Below, piece by piece: positions 47,001 through 59,000 of a DNA stretch of 64,000 nucleotides. Source of the stretch: Pogonophryne albipinna (taxonomy: Eukaryota; Chordata; Actinopteri; Perciformes; Artedidraconidae); the NCBI GenBank assembly GCA_028583405.1, contig CM053246.1, forward strand, positions 2,662,570 to 2,726,569. The letters are read 5' to 3'. Below the pieces are notes generated by a model that did no database searches, was not told where the DNA came from, and saw only the letters and a program-made list of their open reading frames with translations. Position numbers and translations under genes: made by a program. How positions within the stretch are numbered: the first letter of the stretch is position 1; every line of letters starts with the position of its first letter.

Positions 47001-50000
47001 GAAACGCCTTAAGGGATAATAAGAAAATAAGATATTTATTAGGCTGGCTGGCTGCACATTATCCATTGCTTGTTGAACAACAATAACAAGAGCGAGATGA
47101 TTCCTACCTGACAGCTTGACAACTTCGAAGAAGCGGGAGAAGAACATGGGCCACTTCTCCCGGGCGTAGTCCACCATCTCCGCCTTCACAGAGTCCGCCT
47201 TCTGTCTTGAACTCACATAAGGACCCTAGGGTGTTGAGAAAAGCAGACTGGAACTTTAAATCTACTCAGAGCTGCGAGGCTCACTGTGTGTCCGGTGCTG
47301 TGAGGGACTGACCTGAGCGTGAGCAGAGCTGACCATCTGCACCCACTTGGCCTCAGACTTGGCCTCCAGCAGAGAGCTGTTGATGCAGTCCTGCACAGCT
47401 TCCTTCACATGTTCTGCACTGCTCTCAGAGCCATGCTGGATGTACACATGTTTTGCAGTGAGCTGAACCAAATCATCCTCCTGTGGAAGTGAAATGTAGG
47501 GAAACAAGTCAATCGGTGGTGGGCCGTCAGAGCCAGCAAGGCCTTCTCTGCTGGCCTAAACACTATCAGAACCCCTGAATAACCTTTTAATATATTTTCA
47601 TTAACATGTATTAAATTATTTCCAATAGTCTATTCTCTTCATTTTATAGCTTTCTCTGAGTCCAGTAATGGTTGTTAATGTTGGAGCTTTTATCCAATCC
47701 TATTTAACTCAGAATGTGTTGCTAGGTCAAATAGATCTGCACTGAGGCCTTCAGAATCAACAGTGCTGTGAGTGAGTCAAAACAAATGGAAATGAAACTG
47801 TTGTATTGACCAATCAGGTCAATGCTCAGATAATCTGTCCAACAGAGTAATTGAACTCTTCTTGAGGAAAGAAAAGAGGATGTATTTTGAGTACAAATAA
47901 TAAAACATATTGGTGAGTATACTATCATGACTTTAATTGAAATGTTTTCATATTTTCTTGTCATTTTATTAAGTAAATATTGATGCAGTTCTGCTATGGG
48001 TTTCTTGCTTTAGTAATGGCATTCATTCTCGCTACATAAGATACCTGTCTGTGATGCAGACTGTTATACTGCGTTTCTGTATAATATTGATGGTTTCTAT
48101 AGTGACGTAATAATGATGGTATTAAAAAGTGGATGATTCAGGTAGGACACTATTGAAGGCCAAGGTGTGAAATTCACGGCCCGCTACTGAAGGCCAATGT
48201 ATATCTCACAATAAAAGTACAGGCCGGAAGAAGACCTTACTTTAAAGAGGCCCTATTCTGCTTTTTGGGGTTTTCCCTTTCCTATAGAGTGTGATATAGG
48301 TTTTTGTGCATGTAAATGTACAACAAAGGCAATCATCCCTCTTCCCCCCCTGCCTGAAACTCCTCCGTTGGACTCCTTTGTTTACTTCCGTAACATAGTG
48401 ACATCATCACGTAACACTCGCGCTTCTATTGGCTAGCGGTCCAACAAATTGTACGTGATAGGCTAAAGGGTGGGTAAATCTATAATTGGTTGACCAATCA
48501 CAACAGAGCCAGGCAGCTAACCAATCAGAGCAGACTGGGCTCTGGTTTCAGACAGAGGGTGAAAAGAGGTGCTGCAGCACAGGCAGTATGAGAACAATAA
48601 AGAGCTGTTTGAACATTAAAGCATGGAGACATGTAGAGACACTACATACTGATATGAATCTGAAAATGTGCAGAATAAGTCCTTATCAATAAAACCCCAA
48701 CCTTTTTACTCTGGTACTCTCCGAACTTGAGGCCGTGGATGATCTGTTTGTAGATGAGCTCTGTGCTGATCTTGTCCTCTTTGCAGTCGTGCCAGGGGGT
48801 GAAGACCTCCTTGCGGAAGAAGAGCCGCCAGGGAGCGTGCTGCTCCTGCCCCCCCCTCCTCTTCACTTCCTGCTCACACTGGGAGATGGCGTCCATCACG
48901 TGCTCCCGGCCGCTGCCCAGAGCCCACACCTTCAGGACAGGTCAGCGTGTTAAGGTATGGATTGGTAGGTATTTTTAAATCACTAAAACATGAAGTGGCA
49001 TATTAGGACCTTTCTAAGGGGGAAAAAAAGTTCAAAACCAAATGATTTTTAATATCCAAAAGAATATTGGATATTCTCTGATAGCTACATCTAAAAGTAA
49101 AAACTCACAAAAATGTAATATTCTCTGAGATGAAAGTACAAAAGACCGTCCTCGCTTTGCAAGGGCTAAATCAACCTTATTACAATGAATAATTATAATG
49201 AATGAGAATATACGTATGAGTTGTTCCTTGTAAAATTACCCCTTTAATCTGAGAGAGTTTTTCATCTGAATATTACTCACCTACCATGGCCCAGTCATTT
49301 TATTATGTCTTACAATAAAAATGGACCCCATCTGTTTACATTGTAAAGTGTATTTACATGCAGAAAAGGGATGAATAGCAGCTATGGGGCATACGCTACA
49401 TAAGCTACTTTGACTTAATGCTGACATGAGTCTTAACTTATCAAAGGCAAATAAAAAATATAAATAAAATATCTTGTAAAGAACAAAGTACAAAGAATCG
49501 GTGAGATCATCAATAGCAGATCTCCTTATCGCCTACTACAGGGATATTTACACCTGAGGATGGAACTGCGCACCTTTTCATACAAGGCGACGTAGACAGA
49601 AAAGCCAAATGTGTCTTTGAGTTTGATTTTGTTGGAGAGCAGTTGGCAGATCTCTCTGGAGGTGGAGGAGGAGTCCACCGGCAGGTTGATGGAGCGTCCG
49701 TCCATCAGGTGCACAGACACGATCATGGGCTTCTTTGTCTTGGTTGCCTATCACAGAGCAGCCAAACAAATCATGTTGATTAAACAGCATTGATATAAAC
49801 TGTGCGTGTGAAGTTCATTCTGTTGACAGCGAGGTTTACAATGGGAACATTAGAACAGGGGTAGCTGTGCACTTCATCCTCTTGTGGCCGAAATAAGCAT
49901 TACAACAACAAAACCTTCAGCATGTCCAATACCCATAAAACCACACTATGTCTTATCCCTTAAAACATGTCGTAGGTCCAAATACATCATTTGCTAAATA

Positions 50001-53000
50001 CGGGGTTTGCTTCTGCATCCAGTCGCAGTTTGCAGAATGAAACCTAGAATGGTTTTCTGGCTGTTCAGACCCACAATCCTTTGCACAGCAAACACATGAG
50101 CAAAAGGATCAAAGTCTTGCTGTGTAAGGGCAGCTGCTGTACGTACTAAATGTAAAAATAAGGTATATGATTTGAAATACTATCCAGACCAAAGAAATAA
50201 CAATTCCCCGGATAATTTCTTTTTTTCTCAGAAAGTTACCTAGCGAAATAAATAATTTAATTTAATTTCATATTTTGAAACTTTTGCCATTTGTGTTTAG
50301 AAAAAGCCACTCACTTTGAAAACCATCCTAGTTAAAACACCTTTTGGTTTATAAAACACGTAGGAATTTAAGACTTTTTCAGAATAATCCTTCTGTTTAG
50401 AGAATGGATCAGAACACCAGGCTGCTGTAGCTGTGATTTTTAATTCTACAATTTCTATAAATGCAATGCATATGAACACATTTAAAATAATAGCATGAGC
50501 ATATTATGGGAGTGGCAGTACCTGCAGCTCCAGCCAGGCTGGAGGCTCCCCCCGCACTCCGTTCAGCAAGGTGCGCCGCAGCCTCTCTGCACAGTACGGG
50601 GCGTAGCCTCCTGGAGCGAACCGGATGAAGCTCTGCAGATACTGCCGAGGCAAGAGATGAGAAGAGGTGAGAGTCATCCCACAGCATGCTACACACTGAT
50701 CAGAGATCTGTGTTTACCCTAATGAAGCGATCACTGGGGGGGAAGACTCCCAGGCAGAGGGACAGCAGGATCCAGCCGCGGAAGTAGCTGTTGCGATTGT
50801 TGTTGTCTTGAAGCTGCTTGCAGATCTGACAGTAAATCTCATCCCTGGACAGACAACAGAACACATACTGTAATAGAGAGTTTACGGTAAGACACTAGGC
50901 ACATACATTTTTAATCACTGGTAAGTTTGGGCTATTTTGAATTCATTACATGCCTTTTTTTCAGACTAGCAGAAAGAAGGCATCCAAGGGCTTTATGTTG
51001 CCAACTTTGTATCTTTGTTTCTGTAGATTTCTCTTTTAATAAGCTAAATGAGATTATTTTAAACCTGCTCTAATGACTTTTTTTCTAAAACTATGCTGAT
51101 TCAACAATCTGCACTTGAGTATCACTTGCATACACCAAACTGTCACTCCTATCTATATTCTAAAGGTTTGAACAGTTGTTCATAAATCATTCATAGCCAG
51201 GCCTATACAACATTGTATTCCTAAAAACATGGCTATTCTATGACTGTTGACTATGTTTTTTTATTTATGTTTTAATACAAATATATCCCCCTTAGTAAAA
51301 AAGACAGCAACATGAAACTTGACTTTTGAACCTGGCGTGATTCAATGTGCAGACTACTGTTCTGGAAGTGATTGCCTTGCCCGTATTTATAATAAGGAAA
51401 TACTTAATTCAAACTTAACAATTCAGTAAATGTGTAATAAAAGAAAATCATTGTCCATATGTAAGTTTATTGGTGATATTGGATTTATGTGACTTTTAAA
51501 TGGATCTTCTGTTACCTAAGGTCACGTCTGACGATGGCATATCCCACGATGATGTGGAGTTTTTCAAGTGAGGTCAGCGGCCGGTCCAGGGTGGGTCCCT
51601 CCCCCTCCCCCTCCATGAGGTCCCCGTCCTCCTTCACACTCTGCAGGGTGGGAGGCTTGGACACTTCCGTCAGATCGTCGGACTGAAAGAAAGAAGACAT
51701 CCCTCAGTATGTAAGTGACAGAATAAAACTTCACAGCAAGTCAGAATATTTCTTCGTCCTACACCTCACCTCCTCCATGATGATGGAAGGTTTCCTGAGG
51801 CTTGAGATGGGGGGTGCACTTTCTGTAGCAGTGGAAGCTTTTTTGTTTCTGGTCAGTAGGTCAGTGAATGTGGAACCCTTCCTGGTTCGAGGGCTCCCCT
51901 CTGGCACAGTGTACACCTTGGGGTTTGCTGCCTCTGCAGGCACAGCAGAAGGCTTCCTGTTCCTGGCCAGCAGGTCTGTGAACATGGAGCCCTTCCTGTT
52001 CTGTCCTGGTTCCTCGGGTAATGTGGAAGGCTTCCTTTCATTTTTATTCCTCAGCACCCTCTAAAACATTCAACAGGAAATACATTTTAAATATATGATA
52101 ACTGTACAATGTATATGAAAGGTCATTGTAGATTCATATTTTGTATTTGGGCATTAGGGTTATATTAAAAAAGGTATATGTGATAGTCATAGATTTTCCA
52201 GAGAAAAAGTGGATTTACTCTGAGATAAAACTATTTCACAGACTTTCCAGGAAGAAAGCCAAGAAGAAAAGGGTTTCAAGGAACCACACCGATTCACTGT
52301 GCAAGAATGGATCAGGAAACACTTTTATCTGCAGTGGAGGACCTAAGCACATTGAACTTTGCAGTCAATGTGTGATTGTTTTCTCGTGAATTTCTTCCTT
52401 TGATCTCAGAGTTGGTCTTTTTTATCCACGTTTTTTTCTCCTAAATAAACGACTCTAACTAATCCCCTCCAACTGCTCTGTACATTTTAAACAACAGTTT
52501 GACCTACAATGGCCCTAATACAACATGATGTTACACAATGTAAATCATAATACTACTCTCTGTCAGGATATCTACCTGATCCAGGCCGACCATGTGGCTG
52601 AGGCGTCGGTCCTTTCTGGAGATGAGCTCCTGTGGCATGAAGCGCTCCTGCGGCATGAAGCGCTCCTGCGTAGAGCTTCCTCGAACCTGCTTCTTGGGCT
52701 CAGGGAGGTCTCCCAAAAACCTCAGGATGATCCACCACACTGTCATGGAAGCCTGAAGGTAACATCACAGAAACACAATGGTAAGTTGATGGCCAACAAA
52801 GACGTTCCTCGTATAAGAACCAGAGAAATTATGAATTAACGTAGTCTAAGGGAAGCACCAGGACATCTCCTTGATCTTCGTGGTAGAGCAGGGGCTGCAG
52901 CAGCCTCTGGCGGATGTGGGTGTGGGTGGCTGCACCCTGGAAGTACATAGAGGCAAATTTGGAGAAGGAGTACTCATCCAGGTCGTCATCATCGTCGCCT

Positions 53001-56000
53001 CTGGGAAGATCTTCCTCCATGGGGACGTCGTCGATGTCTATCTCCTCAGTAATTGTCTTTTTCAGCTCAAATTTCTGAAAACAGAACAGACATGCAGTGA
53101 CTGACTTCACAAGGAAATTCAAATGTGCAAAGCCTTTTTTTTAATTCAAACCTCAAATCCTACAGGGGCTTGCCCCTCCTGCCCTCCAACCACTACAGGC
53201 AGGAAATCAAAAATGCTGTCCACCATCTCCTGGTCTGTGATGGCCTCATTCTGAGCTTTGGCCTCCATCTCCTTCTTCCGCCTCAGCACTTCCTCCAAAT
53301 GTTTCTGTCTCTCCAAAATTACCCGCCGTTCTTCTTCTTTCTCTTTGGCAGAGAGGTACATCTGAAAGAATACAAAAGAAGATAAGGGATAAAGCTTCCT
53401 GCTCAGTCAAAGTAACCAAAGTACCAGAGGTGCCACTCACATCCATGGCTTTAGGGAATGAATATTACCGTACATACATAATTACACTACAGTAGATTTT
53501 TTATATTCATATCATATTTAAATTCAAATTGTTGTTATACTGACATTTACTAAATGTAAATAAATATGTGGTAAAATAAGCCGAAGGACATCTGGAGCAT
53601 GACGTGGTGTTGATGAAAGGTTACATGAACTCCTCTGATAGGGAGGCTGGGTGACGTCAGAGAACTGTAACAGATAACCAGCAGGGACTTTGACCACCAT
53701 CAGGTGTCACTTAGAGAGGAGTCTTCACAGTTCTTCTGGTTAAACTTACATCTGTTTTCATCTTTCTGACTGCTTTTCTGGCCAGCCCCCCCCTGGTGTG
53801 TGCCTGCAGGAGGATCACAGCGTCTCTCTTGCGCTTCCATTCCTTCTTGGCCAGGTATCCTCTGACTCGGGCCTGCAGCACGACGGCCGCCTCGCGCTTC
53901 TTCTTGTACAGGAAGTGAAGTTGGCGGGATCGGACCTGAGCCTGCAGCCTGGCAAAGCCGTGCTGGACCTAGAGTTGGAACAGCATTGAAGGGGGATATT
54001 GCATGATTCCCTGCATTTCCTATTAATAGATGGCAATGTGTGAAACAGTGACTCACCACTTTGTACAGCTTTCGGCCTTTGTGTCCTCTCCAGTGCTTCT
54101 GAATGACAAGAGCAGCTGCCTTTTTCCTCAGGTATTCCCTCCTTTAGAGGGAAAGAGTCATACAGACATGAGGATGCAAGTCACATAAGCAAAATATAAA
54201 TGTCATTTCCAAGCTTTTTCCCCCCAAACCTGTATCTGTATCCTTTCAGGACTTTCTGGATCAGAAGTGCTTTCTCATTAAGTTCTTTCATCCGCTCCAG
54301 TTCCAGCATAGTGTCATGGAAGTCCTGAAAGAAAACAGTAGCACGTTTTTTTATTTTTTTGTTGGTGGAGATATTTATTTCCTACAATATATATACAATA
54401 TATATATACATAAGTTCCCGTTAGGTAAGTAGGATTCAAACATTCTAACATTAGCTAATTAACAATAAACAGTTGAAGCTGGTGTGGGTGACATAGTTTT
54501 GCGGATATTTCGATAAACCTGTCGGACTGAAATAAAGCAAAGTTGTGTTGTTCCCCAGGATATGAATATGTGCACTCAATGTCCGTCTGCTTGTTGTTTA
54601 GACATTGCACTTAGTAACACAAAGAACAAGTGTTTTGAGGAAAACATTCCAGTCTTGGATGATTGTGATACAAACACTGACATTTTAGGAGCCAAGCTAA
54701 AAGTTATATTTGGCTTTCTCTAATAATATAAATAAAAATCTATTTGAATTTGTAAAGCTGGATTAGTTGTTCTGAACTGTAATTACTTAAACAGTACACT
54801 ACACAGCAAGTATTACAAATATTCAACATAAGGTATCAGCATTGGTCAGATTTTGCAATTAGTTTTGGGTTGCATACAACACACACATATCTATCAGTAA
54901 CAGCAGACTGTACAATAAGCACCTTGAGGAATATCTTGGTCTTGCCAGTCTTCCAGTCGCCCTCTCCTCTCAGCACAGATTCACAAATGCTTTCACAGCA
55001 TTTCTGTTTACTTTCCTGTGAGAGCAAAAATATCCATAATTCAAACCAGAGAGAGAGGATAAGCAAAGGTGTAAGGAAGTGATGATAAAAATGATCAAAC
55101 CTCCAACATACTTTTTTGGGATCACAGAGGGAAGTTCTGAGAAGCACACGGTAGCGAATTAAAAACTCCTCGAATGTGTATCGTACGGGATATCCAGCTT
55201 TCCGGATCCTGATGGTCTCCATCATACCAGAGTAACGGAGCTGGCGCATGCACAGCTCTCTGTCGAACAGCTGAGACACAGGAAGCACATCTCATTCACT
55301 GTTGGTAGATAATTAAATATGTTGGTTTGGTTGGAGTGAATGCAGCTTCTTTTCTCACCATGGGTCTCTTGAAGTCGTTGGGTTTGATGCAGCGTATGAA
55401 ATATGGCTGGCACACAGTCAGCGTTTTCATGAGGGAATCCAGAGACTGGCGGAACTGGCCGGTCAGGGTCGGCACACGCTTCTTGCCATCACTCGCTTGC
55501 TGCCAGACACAAACAAATGTCAGATAGTGTTGGTAATTACATCAACTAATGTACTACTTTATCTATTGCTGAAGCTCAAAGCTGCTCTAACCCGGAGGCT
55601 GCTGCTGGCCGAGGTGATGATCATCCTGGGGTTCACACTGCTCTTGATGGTACAGGAAGACAGCACATCGTGAAAGGCCTGTTTGAGGAGTTTGTTGGTG
55701 GAGGTTTCAACCAGCTGGATCAGATCTGAGCTGAGGGAGTCGCGGTTTTTCTCAAGAAAACCTCAAAGCAAGACAGACACAATAAAAACATCACATAGGA
55801 CTTGCACTTGAATGACTTGCTGCTTCTAAAAGCTCTAAAAGTACCTTTTGAATCATAGAAGACTTCTCCAGCAAAATGTTTGATTCCAAACTGTGTCTCA
55901 TAGTTGTTCTTGGGGGGAATATAGATGCCCCCTTTACCATGGACCTGATTCATCTTTTGGAGCAGTGTGGCATCTGTGCCCTAAAAAATAACAACAAATT

Positions 56001-59000
56001 AAAGGTAAAACCTGATTTGCTCTGTTTTAAAATCTGATGAGGTACGAGGAGGATACAGACCTTGGGGAAGTTACTCTCCTCATCGATAAGCGCCATCATG
56101 TTCAGAGACTTGTTGGCCAACACGTCCAGGGTGCTTTGGTTGTCTTGGTATTGGATGTGCTGCCAAACAATGTTTTCACGGGAATACTCGTCCTGCTCCA
56201 GCTTGAAAACGTGCCTGACGAAGAACTGCTGCAACTGCTCGTTAGCAAAGTTGATGCACAGCTGCTCAAAGCTGACAACAGTCCAAAAAACAGCACAAGA
56301 GGAAAGAACGATGGGGGGAATTTAGTCAATTTGTCTCAACAATGCAGCCTCACTCTAATGTCATGGGAGTTGTTGTGAACCTGTTTTTGGCGAAGTTCTC
56401 AAAGCCGAAGATGTCGAGCAGGCCTATCGACTGTCGGACCTCTTTGGAATCCTCAGCTGGCTTGTAAACGGCAGCGTTGATTTTGCCCACAACCCAAAGG
56501 AAAAGTCTTCCATAAATAGCCTGGACAAATAATATAGAGAATATGTTACCTACGTATTTTAGGTAACACCAATCACTTTAATAAAAAACAACACAAAATA
56601 TCGAAATGTCATAAATGTTGACTCAAACTCCTATGTTATTGCTTTCAGGCTATGGTAAATGACTCTGCTCTTTGCCGGATTTTAGCTTTATTTCTGGCTT
56701 ATCGGTTTTTAGTACTTGTTGCCAGACTTTTTAAGCTGCTGTCTTGGCCAGGTCTGCCATGAAAAGAGGAGGCCAAACTTGGGTAGGCCATTTAAAAATC
56801 ATGCTCAGAAGCTGGTCAAAATATTTGCATATTGTATAGTAGATTAATTCCAATATATTAGCATGTATCTTTATCATGTTAACATGATTTAATGCTGAAC
56901 GTTGCTACAATGCTAAATGTATATTAGCTAGTGTAGCATGTACCCTAACAGATAATACAATACTAGTCGTGACTGCCAAAGGTACATAAAAGGATGAATT
57001 TAGCATTAGCATAAATCCTCACATATGTAACATATACAGCAGCAGTCAAACGTTTGGACACACCTTCTCATTCAATGGTTTTTGTTTATTTTAATTTGTT
57101 TCTACTTCGTAGATTAATACTGAAGACATCAAAACTATGAAAGAACATATATGGAATTATCTAGTTAACAAAAAAGTGTAAAAAAAAATCCAGAATATGA
57201 TTTGTATTTGATATTCTTCAAAGTAGCCCCGTTTTGCCTTGATGACAGCTTTGCACACTCTTGGCTTCTCTCAGTCAGCGTCATGAGGTGTAACCTGGAA
57301 TGGTTTTCAATTAACACGTGTGCCTTGTCAAGAGTCCATGACAATTTGTGGAATGACTTGCCTTCTGAATGTCTTTGAGACCATCAGTTGTGTTGAGCAG
57401 AGGTAGAGTTAGTGCACAGTGGAAAGCCCTATTTGACTACTGTTGTAATCCATATTATGGCAAGAACCCAGAGATGGAGCACTCGAGTCCTGGACTCGGA
57501 CTCGAGTGCCGATTTTCGGGACTCACGCACTGATTGACGCGACTCGGACTTGGACTCGTGAATTATCGCGTACACTGACTTGGACTCGGACTCGTGAATT
57601 TCCCCCCCACGATGACTCGACTCGACTCGACTTGTACATTGACGCTCCGACTCGGACTCGAGCTAATTTTCTCTGGAGTCTGATGTCCTCTATCCTGACG
57701 TGTGCACCTGCGAGGCGAGTTCACCTACTGGGCCCCGCTATTCCAGTCTAAATATGTCTAGAGACACACCCTGCATTGTGCTGTATGCTTTCACACATTC
57801 TGCTTCCACATTGGTAAAGAGCAGCGCAAAATGCTCGTTAAGTGGAAACAATATTGAAGAGAAGGCTCAGTAACACATTACTCTAAGGATCCAGTTCAGA
57901 CATATAGGCTGTCTTGAACACCATCATCAGAGTAATGTGATCTGATCAATAAATAAAGATTCAGCTGATAACACGAAAGCACATGGCTACTTAATGACGT
58001 CATTTTGCATGCTAAGTAGCCATGTGCTTTCTGGGGCTAAATCTTTATTAGTAAACCGATTTAACCGGTAAAAGTTCCTTCAAAATAAGAGTCCCGATCT
58101 TATTACTATCAAAATAAAAGTGCACTATGAAAACTTTACCATAGGAAAATATTGGCATACAAATATAATCACTTCTCTTATTTATATATACTAATAATAA
58201 TAATATTAATATTAGTAATAAGCTTTATATTTGTATAGTACTATTACAAGAATTGTAGCCAAACTGGCTTCACTGCAGTTCAATAGACAGATTAGTATAA
58301 CATGACACCCAAGGAGTGTCCGAGTCGAGTCCGAGTCATCATTACCTGTGTTCGAGTCCGAGTCCAAGTCCGAGTCACCTAAGAAGAGTCCAAGTCAAGT
58401 CCGAGTCACAAGTCTTCATGTATTAATCTTCGTGGATATATGTGTTGAAATGTAGCTGCTCCTCTACATTGCTTTTATATTGTCATGTTATACTAATCTG
58501 TCTATTGAACTGCTGTGAAGCCAGTTTGGCTACAATTCTTGTAATAGGTGCTATACAGATATAAAGGTTATTACTAATATTAATATTATTATTATTATAT
58601 ATAAATAAACTATATTTAAAATGAGTTACCTTTTAGATAAGTGATTATATTTGTATGCCAATATTTTCCTAAAGTTTTCGTTTTGCACTTTTATTTTGAT
58701 AGTAATAAGATCGGGACTCTTATTTTGAAGGAACTTTTACTGGTTAAATCGGTTTACTGATAAAGATTAAGCCCCAGAAAGCACATGGCTACTTAGCATG
58801 CAAAATGACCATTCTGCATGTTAAGTAGCCATGTGCTTTCCTGTTATCAGCTGAATCTTTATTTATTGATTAGATCACGTTACTCTGATGATGGTGTTCA
58901 AGACAGCCTATATGTCTGAACTGGATCCTTAGAGTAATGTGTTACTGAGCCTTCTCTTCAATATTGTTTCCACTTAACGAGCATTTTGCGCTGCTCTTTT

